Source: CAZOVK01 sp964583165 (GTDB taxonomy: Bacteria > Bacillota > Clostridia > Lachnospirales > WRAX01). Taken from it: 15,137 bases of DNA. Made by a program: the position numbers and the translations under genes. The notes under the pieces are model-generated. The model searched no databases. It saw nothing but the letters and a program-made list of their open reading frames with translations, and was not told the DNA's origin. How positions within the stretch are numbered: position 1 is the stretch's first letter; each line of letters begins with the position of its first letter. Shown here one piece after another: positions 1 to 7,903 of the stretch. The stretch lies in assembly GCA_964583165.1 (NCBI GenBank), contig CAZOVK010000055.1, positions 1-15,137 on the forward strand, written 5' to 3'.

Positions 1-2910
1 AGTATAACGGTTTCAACGGCAAACGACTTAATCGCTGCGATTAACAATACTCAATATACAAAAATTTATGTAAAGGGCACTCTCCCTGCGCAACCTAATG
101 GCGACGAATTTGACAAATATATTGTAATGACCATACCCGCGGGAACAAACCTCACATTGGGCGTTGGGCGTGAGCTTTATATTGAAAAAATCGCCTCCAC
201 GCAAGATGGCATTGTCGAGCTTGACTTTGCGTCGGGTTCTTCACTAACCGTGAACGGTCTTCTTGTGAACAATGGCATGATTAGAAGTTACGCCAATGTA
301 ACAATAAACGGCGTGATGAATAACAACACAGGCGGCGTATTCAGAACGCGTGGCAGTTTTACAGCCGCTTCAACGTCTGTCATCACTAACAAGGGCTATT
401 TCGCCAGCGGCACGGACGTGACTGTTGGTAGTCAAGCCACATTAACAAATGAGGGCAGTTTGCAGTTCTGGGGCGGTACGTTTACCAATAACGGAAAGTT
501 CAACAACGGCTCTATCACAGGTGTTGGCGAACCCGCCCACAGCTCGGGTAGTAGTGCCTTTTTGGGATTTGAGACGGGCACTGTCATAAACACAGGCAGC
601 TTCGTAAACAACGGCTATATGAGGTTAAATAATTCCGCGCTTACCCATTCAGGCGGAATGTTCGACACCTATAACTCAAGCGGTATGGAGATAGTAGGCG
701 GCAGTATAACCGTATCGAATACAGCGCCGAACAACTCGTTTAGCAATATGGGTTACATCAGAATTGTTGACCGTTATGATGTGGAAGTATGGAACGAAGA
801 TACGAATACTTCTGAAAGAGTAGACGACTTCTGTACAATAGATATTCCGGCGCAAAAGTTCAATAATTACTCCAACTGGGTTGACTATGCGGCCGAGGTA
901 TACTCTGAGAAGGGTTACACTGATGCTGATACAGCCCAAATCACTAAATTATCTGCTCACCAAGACCACTTGCAGGGGAGCGACAACTGTAAGGGCTTAC
1001 TCATCTATAACAGACTGGACTTTAAGGATGATGTGAGCTTAGCGAATACGACACTTGGGAATTTTAACATGTATTGGGTGCTTGACAAATGGGTAGATGA
1101 CCCAACTACGCATCTGGGGGGTTCAGAGCCTGCCGTGTTGACGATTGACAACACAGTGACGGTGGATAACGAAACCGTGCTCTATGTTGAAAATGGCAGT
1201 CTTGTAATCAACAGTGGCGCAACACTCGTAACAAAAGAAGCAGGCGAGCGGTACTTGAGCACTGTAGAAATCTGGCCTAACGGTTCGTTTGAAAACAGAG
1301 GTACTGTTACAAATGGCGGTGAGTTCTGGGTCAGATATGAAGAAGACACACCCGCCAACAAGATTGACAGAATAGGTACACTAACTAAAGGCACTGTTAA
1401 TGTCAACCCCATTAAATACGTAGCCACAATCTTTACCGAAAATGGGCTGATAATGGCAAATAACAGCTCAACCCCGACGTTTAACATGATTGAGATTAAA
1501 CGGAACAGCAACATAACGCTTACAGATAATCTCAGTATCGCGGGCAAGAGCCTGTTTATAGAGCCCGGCAGTGGTATTATCGTGAGCCAAGGGAAGAGCC
1601 TAAGCCTTAGCACGACTGATAAGGAACAGACGCTCAATAACCAAGGCGACATCAGCGTTTATGGCACGTTGTCAATAGTGGGCGAAAGTGATGACGGCAT
1701 GTTCATTGTGAGAAACGGTGGGCATATTGAAGTCGGCAATGTAAGCGGTAGCCAAACCTCTTCAATTGATGTACACAAATTTGCGCGTTTTGAAGATTTT
1801 AACGGAGTGACGATTTACCCCAAGGGTATTCTAAACATCAAAGAGGGTCGCGCTTATTTAACACAAACGGTATTCCAGAGTGGCTCAAAGTTGAATGTCA
1901 CAAAAGATGAATTTGATGATAACCCCAATATCTATGGGGCCGGTATTGTAGCCGACATCTACAGCATTCAGAGCGGCGTTACGATAAACGCTGATTATCC
2001 TGTGAGAATAACAACAAATGAAGCTACAACATTCACGCTGAATGGCGTAGTGTTCACAACAGACGGTACAGGTCAGGCGTATGTAGACTTCAAGTACGAA
2101 TGTCAAGCCGAGCATATGCCAGATTTCGACTGGAGTACAGACATACATTCACACACTGACCCTGTTATCAACCCTACAGGCGCTCTATATTTCTCGGGTG
2201 ATATTGAAACAGTTGACGCTTCGAGCGCGAACAACATCTATGCTTTCGGCATAAATGATGGTGACGGCGGTGACGGCGAGATTAACTTGATTTTAGGGAA
2301 TATGAGCTACAACGAATCATATCATCTGCGCTTGGCGGGTAGCTTCTTTGGCAAGCAACTGGTTGTAACAAGTAAAAACGGAACAGGCATAACCGGCAGA
2401 ATTGATGTTGAGGGTTATATTGACATCAGCGGCGTAAACCAAATAGACGGTAAAGTCGGGATAAACACGAAAGAAGGCGGCGTGGTTAATATCGGCGACA
2501 AACAAGCCTATCTGTGGGGCGATTCCGGCGATATGAAGGTTATCGCCCAAAGCGGCGCGGATATACATGTCAAAGCCGATTCTATGGGGCAGTTCAATAG
2601 AGTGCAGTTCTTTGTTGATGATTTAACCAACCCGATAACAAACTTTGACCCGCATGTCTTTGGTGTAGACGGCAATTACCAAATCTATATCGGTAGCGAT
2701 AGTGGTAACTTTGACGACTATAGTATTATAGTTATGCAAGGTGGCGCAGCGCTTGAGTATATCACTGACACTACTCAGCCGGGTAAAACACATCTAACTA
2801 AAGATGGAGAAAAAGTTTGGATTACCAATCCCGACGATATAATTCTAATCATTACGAAAGACGGTGTAACGCTTACCTATGATAAGCTGGTTAATAAGGG
2901 CGGGTTATAA
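1..2910 (+). CDS. Large beta-helix-like surface/secreted protein, 5' end outside the window
   Basis: The frame is open from the first base, so the ATG at 127 is internal and the true start lies upstream; 969 residues are visible. The protein is rich in Gly, Asn, Thr and Ser. It carries irregular short motifs such as TNxG, VNNG and NNG in runs of alternating polar and hydrophobic residues, the pattern of right-handed parallel beta-helix or adhesin-like proteins. The first visible residues (STANDLIAAI, then IYVKGTL) resemble the cap preceding such helices. No catalytic motif was recognised. The C-terminus (ending VNKGGL) has no LPXTG sorting signal, hydrophobic tail or S-layer homology repeats, so any export signal or anchor must be in the missing N-terminal part. 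A surface or secreted location is inferred from composition alone. A terminator follows the stop codon closely, so this is the last gene of its transcript. Confidence 0.75.
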   Translation, partial: SITVSTANDLIAAINNTQYTKIYVKGTLPAQPNGDEFDKYIVMTIPAGTNLTLGVGRELYIEKIASTQDGIVELDFASGSSLTVNGLLVNNGMIRSYANVTINGVMNNNTGGVFRTRGSFTAASTSVITNKGYFASGTDVTVGSQATLTNEGSLQFWGGTFTNNGKFNNGSITGVGEPAHSSGSSAFLGFETGTVINTGSFVNNGYMRLNNSALTHSGGMFDTYNSSGMEIVGGSITVSNTAPNNSFSNMGYIRIVDRYDVEVWNEDTNTSERVDDFCTIDIPAQKFNNYSNWVDYAAEVYSEKGYTDADTAQITKLSAHQDHLQGSDNCKGLLIYNRLDFKDDVSLANTTLGNFNMYWVLDKWVDDPTTHLGGSEPAVLTIDNTVTVDNETVLYVENGSLVINSGATLVTKEAGERYLSTVEIWPNGSFENRGTVTNGGEFWVRYEEDTPANKIDRIGTLTKGTVNVNPIKYVATIFTENGLIMANNSSTPTFNMIEIKRNSNITLTDNLSIAGKSLFIEPGSGIIVSQGKSLSLSTTDKEQTLNNQGDISVYGTLSIVGESDDGMFIVRNGGHIEVGNVSGSQTSSIDVHKFARFEDFNGVTIYPKGILNIKEGRAYLTQTVFQSGSKLNVTKDEFDDNPNIYGAGIVADIYSIQSGVTINADYPVRITTNEATTFTLNGVVFTTDGTGQAYVDFKYECQAEHMPDFDWSTDIHSHTDPVINPTGALYFSGDIETVDASSANNIYAFGINDGDGGDGEINLILGNMSYNESYHLRLAGSFFGKQLVVTSKNGTGITGRIDVEGYIDISGVNQIDGKVGINTKEGGVVNIGDKQAYLWGDSGDMKVIAQSGADIHVKADSMGQFNRVQFFVDDLTNPITNFDPHVFGVDGNYQIYIGSDSGNFDDYSIIVMQGGAALEYITDTTQPGKTHLTKDGEKVWITNPDDIILIITKDGVTLTYDKLVNKGGL

Positions 2911-2950
2911 TTTCGTAGGTAATGAACCATTTTTGGCAAACAAGTAACCA

Positions 2951-2988
2951 AACAAAGCTCCGAAACAAAAAGTTTCGGGGCTTTTGTT
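2951..2988 (+). terminator. Rho-independent terminator after the beta-helix gene
   Basis: A 13-bp stem (AAAGCTCCGAAAC paired with GTTTCGGGGCTTT, one G-U pair) closes a loop of five A, and the 3' arm runs into a T-rich tail. It begins about 40 bases after the stop codon at 2910 and lies before the next promoter, so it separates the two transcripts. Confidence 0.85.
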
Positions 2989-3002
2989 ATAGAAGGCCAA
3001 AA

Positions 3003-3043
3003 ACAGTATTGACACATAAACAATACTGTATTATAATCAGTAT
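3003..3043. promoter_or_regulatory. Candidate PadR operator: inverted repeats over the -35/-10
   Basis: ACAGTATTG (3003-3011) and CAATACTGT (3021-3029) form a perfect 9-bp inverted repeat with a 9-base spacer that covers the -35. The second arm pairs again with CAGTAT (3038-3043) just past the -10: ATACTG at 3023-3028 is its reverse complement. Three half-sites therefore surround the RNA polymerase site. PadR proteins commonly repress their own operon from dyads placed like this. Assignment to the downstream PadR is inference. Confidence 0.6.
3009..3037 (+). promoter_or_regulatory. Consensus sigma-A promoter of the HAAS-padR operon
   Basis: TTGACA at 3009-3014 and TATAAT at 3032-3037 are separated by exactly 17 bp, a perfect match to the housekeeping promoter consensus. 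Such a strong promoter implies that it is held in check by a repressor, and the inverted repeat over its -35 supports this. Confidence 0.85.
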
Positions 3044-3070
3044 ATAAATTTGGGAAGAGGGGTAATGGTT

Positions 3071-3766
3071 ATGACACAGGCGGAGTTTATGTCTACGCTC
3101 AATAAACAGTTGAGATTTCGTGTCACGTTATCAGAACGGGAGCAGATATTATCAGATTACGCCGAATATTTTGACGCGGGGCGTTCTGAGGGGAAGAGTG
3201 AGCAACAACTGGCGGCGGAGTTTGGTGAACCCAAGACAATTGTAGGCGAATTGATGAATGAGCGCGGGAGCTACTCGGCTATTGGCGCATTGGTTGAACG
3301 GTTTAAGATTGTGGCGGAGTGGCTGGGTTTGGGCGAAAAATACATCAGACCGTGGATTATGCCTGTCAACATCTTGTTGCTCATCGGGGCGGCGGTATAT
3401 ATCTTTTTGATTTTCGAGTTTGGTTTTATAATGTCGGCTGCATCCGAAAACCCCGCAGTTGGCCCATTGCTCCGTTATAGCGGCGAGACAATAATCGTGA
3501 TGTCGGCCTTGTGTTTCGTCGCATGGTTGTTTTGCTTTCGTATTAGGAGAGAGCGGTTGCCGATGATTGTGGTCAATCTTGCGGTGTTTTGTGAAATGAC
3601 GGGCATAAGGGGGTTATTACGAAATCTTGCCGACCCAAGTTTTTATTACGACTATTTGCAAAATCTAACACGGGAAGCAATACTCCAAACCGTTCTTGTG
3701 GTGATATTGATATATGTAACGCCTCTTCTTGCAGGGTATTTCGCTAATAGGAGGGGAGTAAGATGA
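3071..3766 (+). CDS. HAAS-domain (DUF1700) multi-pass membrane protein
   Basis: The first 65 or so residues match the HAAS/DUF1700 domain: a start like MTQAEFMSTLNKQL, an acidic helix (REQILSDYAEYFDAG), then KSEQQLAAEFGEPKTIVGEL. About four hydrophobic segments follow (roughly residues 96-120, 138-157, 162-175 and 203-222), ending in a basic tail. HAAS proteins are typically encoded beside PadR repressors in Firmicutes and are thought to act as membrane-linked signalling partners; their biochemistry is poorly known. The frame extends back to a TTG at 3050, but the ATG at 3071 is preferred because AGAGGGG at 3056-3062 sits 8 bases upstream; this gives 231 residues. The gene overlaps padR by ATGA, so the two are translationally coupled. 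The usual order is padR first; here it is reversed. Confidence 0.85.
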   Translation: MTQAEFMSTLNKQLRFRVTLSEREQILSDYAEYFDAGRSEGKSEQQLAAEFGEPKTIVGELMNERGSYSAIGALVERFKIVAEWLGLGEKYIRPWIMPVNILLLIGAAVYIFLIFEFGFIMSAASENPAVGPLLRYSGETIIVMSALCFVAWLFCFRIRRERLPMIVVNLAVFCEMTGIRGLLRNLADPSFYYDYLQNLTREAILQTVLVVILIYVTPLLAGYFANRRGVR

Positions 3767-4080
3767 ATGGGCAAATGAAAAAGGGCATACTGGAGATGTG
3801 CATTTTATCGATTGTTGCCCAACAGGAAACATATGGGTATGAGATACTGAAGAGGGTGTCAGCCCATTTTTCTGACATAGACGAAAGCACGATATACGCC
3901 ATTTTGCGGCGGTTGTATAGCGATGAAATTGTCAGCGCGAAAACCGTGTCTATTGGGAATACTCCCGCGAGAAAATATTATAGCGTGACCGGCAGGGGGA
4001 GAATCTACCTCAGTGAGTGCATTGACAACTGGCGAAAAGTCAATGCCGCTGTAACAGACATTTTGGGCAATAGTCTTTAG
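3763..4080 (+). CDS. PadR-family transcriptional repressor
   Basis: This is a 105-residue single-domain PadR protein, the normal length for the short subfamily. Family hallmarks are the opening MKKGILEMCILSIV, the QETYGYEILKRV turn, the recognition region ESTIYAILRRLYSDEIV, and the wing with PARKYYSVTGRGR. The C-terminal helix (WRKVNAAVTDIL) would mediate dimerisation. It is expected to bind DNA as a dimer and repress its own operon; the inverted repeat at 3003-3043 is the obvious target. An excellent SD (GGAGGGG) lies inside the end of the HAAS gene, and the start codon overlaps the HAAS stop. No efflux or ABC-transporter gene, a common PadR target, follows it here: a terminator comes directly after. 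The effector is unknown. Confidence 0.92.
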   Translation: MNGQMKKGILEMCILSIVAQQETYGYEILKRVSAHFSDIDESTIYAILRRLYSDEIVSAKTVSIGNTPARKYYSVTGRGRIYLSECIDNWRKVNAAVTDILGNSL

Positions 4081-4087
4081 CATGAAG

Positions 4088-4116
4088 AAACGGAGGGCGG
4101 CTGTCCCTCCGTTTTT
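4088..4116. terminator. Shared bidirectional terminator between convergent operons
   Basis: AAACGGAGGG (4088-4097) pairs perfectly with CCCTCCGTTT (4105-4114) around a 7-base loop. A T-run follows on the + strand, and an A-rich stretch before the stem supplies T residues on the - strand. It lies between the padR stop (4080) and the deacetylase stop (4133), so it can end both transcripts. Confidence 0.88.
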
Positions 4117-4132
4117 GTATGGGCGTGCTTGG

Positions 4133-5320
4133 TTATTTTATAGAAAATTCCTCGAAGAATCGCGGGTTGAAGATATTGCCTTCTGTTTTTCTGTCGTAGA
4201 CCAAACGACCGTTGACATATGTAGCGAGCGCCGTGTAGTCGTCACTGATGACAACGAAATCCGCGTCCTTGCCCACTGTTATCGAACCTTTTCTGTCGGC
4301 GAAGCCATACTTTTTGCAGGCATTCAGCGAGGACATCTGCAAAACGGTTTCCATCGGCATACCGAGGGTTTCGACGAGGTTCTTGATGCCGAACAAAACG
4401 GGTTGACTTGAGCCGCAGAGCCGCCCGGTGTCGGAGAGCACGAAGCCGTCTTCGGTCACGTTGAGCGTCATTGATGCGTTCCAGCCTTTGTATATGCCGG
4501 GTACAGCGCCAGAGAATGACGTGCAGTCAGAAATCATCATAAACCGAGATATGTCTTTAATCTTGAAGTAAAGCTGAATCATTTCAAGCGATATGTGCAT
4601 ACCGTCGCAAATGACCTCACACTCTACATCGTCACGCGTGAGCGCCGCGCCAAGACCACCGATATCGCGGTGGTGAAGACCAGTCATGACATTGCCCGTG
4701 TGAGTGGCAACACTCAAACCTTTGTCAAACGCCGCCATAGCTTCGCGATAATTGCAGTCGCTGTGAGCATAGGCGAGTGTTACGCCTTGTTCTAAGAAGT
4801 ATTCGATTATCTCGTCAATGCCCGGTATCTCAGGGGCGAGCGCGACAAGCTTCAACAAGCCTTCGCTGTCACGAACGAGGGTTTTCGCCGTTTCTAGGTT
4901 GACTTCGGGCCAACCTGTGCGGATGCCCTTTTCGCCAACGCGGTTCAGCCACGGGCCTTCACTGTGTATGCCCATGATTTGCGCGCCGTCATAGGTTGTT
5001 TTTGAGATAGCGGCTATCGTGCTATAGAGAGAGTGAACGGCTGTCGGGAAAATCGCCGTGACACCCTGTGAAGCGCAACCCTTCAAATAACCCAGCAGAT
5101 TTTGGTTGCGTTCGTTGTCGGTGATGTCCTTTAGACCATACCCACATGTGCCGTGATTATGTGTGTCGAAGATTCCGGGGATAATGCGTTCTGAGCCGTA
5201 GTCTATATAATCGGTTGTGTCTATGCGCTCGGATAAGCCCGCGAATTTCCCGTCCTCAATGAATAAGAATCCGTCCCTAAGCCCGTCTTCAAAGTAAATT
5301 CTTGTAGATTTGATTATCAT
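4133..5320 (-). CDS. nagA: N-acetylglucosamine-6-phosphate deacetylase (NagA-like amidohydrolase)
   Basis: Predicted to hydrolyse an N-acetylhexosamine 6-phosphate to the amino-sugar 6-phosphate and acetate in the cytoplasm. The 395-residue length is normal for NagA. Amidohydrolase motifs appear in order: DTHNHG (H54, H56), HSEGPW with metal-ligand E121, AHSD (H186), ATHTGN (H207) followed by GLHHRD, CDGMHI (H242), and the catalytic aspartate in ISDC (D265). The C-terminal part (GSITVGKDADFVVI) is the family's closing beta-sandwich segment. It is the last gene of the PTS operon, two bases after the preceding stop, with a clear GGAGGG ribosome site. Context does not separate a GlcNAc-6-P enzyme (NagA) from a GalNAc-6-P enzyme (AgaA), because no deaminase or isomerase gene is adjacent. 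Family assignment is firm; exact substrate is inferred. Confidence 0.88.
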   Translation of the reverse strand: MIIKSTRIYFEDGLRDGFLFIEDGKFAGLSERIDTTDYIDYGSERIIPGIFDTHNHGTCGYGLKDITDNERNQNLLGYLKGCASQGVTAIFPTAVHSLYSTIAAISKTTYDGAQIMGIHSEGPWLNRVGEKGIRTGWPEVNLETAKTLVRDSEGLLKLVALAPEIPGIDEIIEYFLEQGVTLAYAHSDCNYREAMAAFDKGLSVATHTGNVMTGLHHRDIGGLGAALTRDDVECEVICDGMHISLEMIQLYFKIKDISRFMMISDCTSFSGAVPGIYKGWNASMTLNVTEDGFVLSDTGRLCGSSQPVLFGIKNLVETLGMPMETVLQMSSLNACKKYGFADRKGSITVGKDADFVVISDDYTALATYVNGRLVYDRKTEGNIFNPRFFEEFSIK

Positions 5321-5322
5321 GA

Positions 5323-6258
5323 TTAACCCTCCGTTCCATTTGTTTCGGTCACAAATGCCGTTATTGTATCGGTTATGCGTTCGAGCCTCGCGATGTCCAG
5401 TTGAACGTCCTTTTTTGTGCCTGTGTTCTTGACGACAAATCGGCGATCTTCGATTGAGCCGGAAACCAAGAACATCATGTTTGCGCTCGCGGATAGTATG
5501 TTCTTTTCGGCTTTTTCTGTGCTGTATTCGCGTTCGGTGATGTCAAGCCCGTGGGCTTTCGCTAAGGCTGTTAATCTGTGCGCTTGCGCCTTTTGTTCGG
5601 GGCGAAACGCTAAAACCAATGTTTCACCCTGCGCCAGACAATCAAGAACTATAAACGTTTTGCCCTCAGAAGAGCACATGGTTTCAAGCTGTTTATACCC
5701 ATCAGATGACGCGACCGTGCCATCAAGAAAAACTAACCCCAAACTGCTGTTCCCGCGGCACTTCTCCGCAATAGTATGCATTGCTGCCAGACTCGCGCTG
5801 TTTCTGTTGAAGTTAAGCCTGTTACCCCGTATTGTGAACATGAAAAGCGCCATTATTACCGAAAGACCCAATAAAATTGCGCTAACAATACCCAAAAAGC
5901 CCGTACTACTCAAAAACAGATGGGTAAATAGCCACGACAAGAGAGCAAACGCCAACCCGCCGAGAATCTGAACGAGCAGACTACGCTTTTGCCCCGCAAC
6001 ACTCTGCGTGGGGCTGAACGGATAATATGGGGCACCTATCAGGCTAACGGGTGGCGTATCATATGCCGCTATAATGACGGTCTTTGCGTTGTCAAGCTCG
6101 CCTGCTGTTAGGTTGATGCGCTTCTTAACAATGATTTGTCGCGTTTGAAAACCCAGCGGCGGAAATGACTCCGCCGCCGATTTAAGAAAGTAATATTTGT
6201 CGCTTCTGGTAAACCTGCGTCCCAACGTAACGCCGTAAGTCAGCATGTTGTCCTTCAT
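5323..6258 (-). CDS. Two-TM membrane protein resembling a degenerate M28 peptidase
   Basis: I do not recognise a named family for this 311-residue protein, but its layout recalls zinc peptidases of family M28. VIIAAYDTPP (61-70) resembles the family's 'AHYDT' metal motif with His replaced by Ala65. NRNSASLAA (151-159) aligns with 'NDNASGVAA', with the bridging Asp replaced by Arg152. LVFLDGTV (175-182) aligns with the strand ending in the catalytic 'EE', replaced here by Thr-Val. Two hydrophobic helices (about 94-116 and 120-143) are inserted between the first two motifs. All recognisable zinc ligands are lost, so an enzyme-derived but inactive protein is inferred; a binding, scaffolding or regulatory role is possible. 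It lies between EIID (9 bases upstream) and nagA (2 bases downstream) with an AGGAG site, so it is co-expressed with sugar uptake. The gene is certainly real; the M28 relation is tentative. Confidence 0.6.
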   Translation of the reverse strand: MKDNMLTYGVTLGRRFTRSDKYYFLKSAAESFPPLGFQTRQIIVKKRINLTAGELDNAKTVIIAAYDTPPVSLIGAPYYPFSPTQSVAGQKRSLLVQILGGLAFALLSWLFTHLFLSSTGFLGIVSAILLGLSVIMALFMFTIRGNRLNFNRNSASLAAMHTIAEKCRGNSSLGLVFLDGTVASSDGYKQLETMCSSEGKTFIVLDCLAQGETLVLAFRPEQKAQAHRLTALAKAHGLDITEREYSTEKAEKNILSASANMMFLVSGSIEDRRFVVKNTGTKKDVQLDIARLERITDTITAFVTETNGTEG

Positions 6259-6267
6259 GCGTCACTC

Positions 6268-7086
6268 CTAGAATATGCCTATTAACGCGCCCAGCAGAGC
6301 CAGAATCAGAATACCGATTATTAGTTGTGTCGGTCGTCTGCCTTTCTTTATCAAGAACATCAAGAACATGACCAGAACGATGCTCAAAATACCGGGGAAG
6401 ACCGAGTTTACTATATCGCCTATATTGACGGATGTAAGCCCGACATTGATAGTCCAGTTCAGCGGAACCCTTACGGTTGTGGCGGTCATTGCGCCTACCA
6501 TAATCACGCCGAGTATCGAGGCAGCTTTTGTGAGCGCACCCATTAGACCTGTTCCGAAGACCATTTCTATGAATGATGTACCGTATGTATAGCCTAGGTT
6601 CAACAGCAGATATTTCGCGATAGACTGTGTAACGCCATACAGCAGTATAAACAGCGGTACGCCAAGGAAATTACCTGTGCTGCAAAGCCCAATGGCGATA
6701 CCGGCTGCGATAATTCTTAAACAGTTGAAGAACAGCGAGTCGAACATGCCGGCTGTCGGCCCCATTAGTGACGCTTTCATACTGTTGATTGTTTGGGCGT
6801 TGACCGAGCCTTTCTCCTTATGCTCTTTTTCGAGCGCGTATGTAAGCCCCGCGATAAACGCGAACGGCACCGCATGTGTATTGAAGAAGTTCTGGTGACG
6901 TATATAGGCTTCCTTTTTGGCTTCTGTGTCGTCGCCGTAAATGCTTTCAATGGCGGGCTGCATGGTGAGCGTGAAGGCGTTGGCTTCCATCTTCGTCATG
7001 TTAAACGAAACAAACACCATGTGTGAGCGCAAAAACATTGATTTGAGAATCTTCTTTTCTGATACATCTAAGACCTTCTTTTCCAT
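6268..7086 (-). CDS. PTS mannose/fructose/sorbose-family EIID
   Basis: Membrane subunit IID of a mannose-family phosphotransferase system; with EIIC it forms the sugar-translocating unit. The 272 residues match the family length. The amphipathic N-terminal region (LKSMFLRSHMVFVSFNMTKMEANAF) and the soluble stretch with YIRHQNFFNTHAVPFAFIAG are typical of IID. They are followed by MGPTAGMFDSLFF and several hydrophobic C-terminal helices ending in IIGILILALLGALIGIF. Its ATG overlaps the EIIC stop by one base (TAATG), with an AGGAGGA site inside the end of EIIC, indicating translational coupling and fixed stoichiometry with EIIC. Confidence 0.95.
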   Translation of the reverse strand: MEKKVLDVSEKKILKSMFLRSHMVFVSFNMTKMEANAFTLTMQPAIESIYGDDTEAKKEAYIRHQNFFNTHAVPFAFIAGLTYALEKEHKEKGSVNAQTINSMKASLMGPTAGMFDSLFFNCLRIIAAGIAIGLCSTGNFLGVPLFILLYGVTQSIAKYLLLNLGYTYGTSFIEMVFGTGLMGALTKAASILGVIMVGAMTATTVRVPLNWTINVGLTSVNIGDIVNSVFPGILSIVLVMFLMFLIKKGRRPTQLIIGILILALLGALIGIF

Positions 7087-7883
7087 TAGAAGAAATCCTC
7101 CTCATCAGAATTTGTTGAAGCTTGCGCAAGAGTGGCTTTCATGTCGATTAACTTCTTATCATTCAAGAACAATGTAATAGCTATCGCCGCGCCGACAATG
7201 GCGATTGAGAGCGAGTCAAGCCCTACTACTTTGGCTAAGATGTAGCCGATAAAGAAGAAATAGCTGATATTGGGCGACCAAATCATAGACAACAGTATCG
7301 CGAAACCGACAGCTATCATCATTGACGAAGCCGCGCTAAGACCTACCATAACAAACGGAGGCAGAGAGGCCAAGAAGCTGTTAAGCCCTGTAACGCCATA
7401 CGCAAGACCGAAGAACAATACAATGAGGTTCGGTATGGGATTTATGAACACATCGAAAACGACGGTTTGAGTGAATAGACTCTTGGGTTTAGTTGTAGCG
7501 ACTTTTTCCCAATAGGGTGCGAGGGCGGAGAAGAACGGCGTGAACATACCGTTAAACGAAGACATCGCCGTGCCGATAGGTAACGCTATGGCAAGACCGG
7601 CTTCAATATCAGAGCCTGTAACAACTGTATATGTAACGGCGATAATAGAAGCGGACAAACCATCAGACGGAACCGAACCACCAATCGCCGAAACACCCAT
7701 GAAAATGGATTCGAGCGCCGCGCCCATAATGATACCCGTTTGAAAGTCACCCAACATAAGCCCCATTATGGGCGCAACAACGATAGGTCTGCTCAAGCAC
7801 TGCCAAGAAAGGAAAGCATGTTCAGCACGGCCGAGAATCCAATAGACAAGACAGCCTAAAACAGCAGCAGTCATTGTAGACAT
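7086..7883 (-). CDS. PTS mannose/fructose/sorbose-family EIIC
   Basis: Membrane permease subunit IIC, 265 residues and highly hydrophobic. Family signatures include LSRPIVVAPIMGLMLGDFQTGIIMGA near residues 30-55, the segment ESIFMGVSAIGGSVPSD, and the later FINPIPNLIVLFFG loop region. Mannose-family IIC and IID act together to carry the sugar while it is phosphorylated by IIB. The start is supported by GGAGG seven bases before the ATG. It lies 20 bases after EIIB and overlaps EIID. The substrate cannot be read from this protein; the downstream deacetylase suggests an N-acetylated amino sugar. Confidence 0.95.
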   Translation of the reverse strand: MSTMTAAVLGCLVYWILGRAEHAFLSWQCLSRPIVVAPIMGLMLGDFQTGIIMGAALESIFMGVSAIGGSVPSDGLSASIIAVTYTVVTGSDIEAGLAIALPIGTAMSSFNGMFTPFFSALAPYWEKVATTKPKSLFTQTVVFDVFINPIPNLIVLFFGLAYGVTGLNSFLASLPPFVMVGLSAASSMMIAVGFAILLSMIWSPNISYFFFIGYILAKVVGLDSLSIAIVGAAIAITLFLNDKKLIDMKATLAQASTNSDEEDFF

Positions 7884-7903
7884 CTAAATACCTCCTTGTT
7901 TGG

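Noticed and set aside
1182..1652. 156-codon open frame on the - strand inside the beta-helix gene
   Set aside because: It is antisense to a clearly coding frame, has no ribosome site or family features, and reflects the repetitive Thr/Asn-rich codons of the real gene.
4082..4411. 109-codon + strand open frame after padR
   Set aside because: Most of it is antisense to the C-terminal coding region of nagA, and it starts inside the bidirectional terminator.
5417..5971. 184-codon + strand open frame opposite the M28-like membrane gene
   Set aside because: The - strand frame has proper operon spacing, SD sites and hydrophobic helices; the + frame has no ribosome site and no recognisable features.
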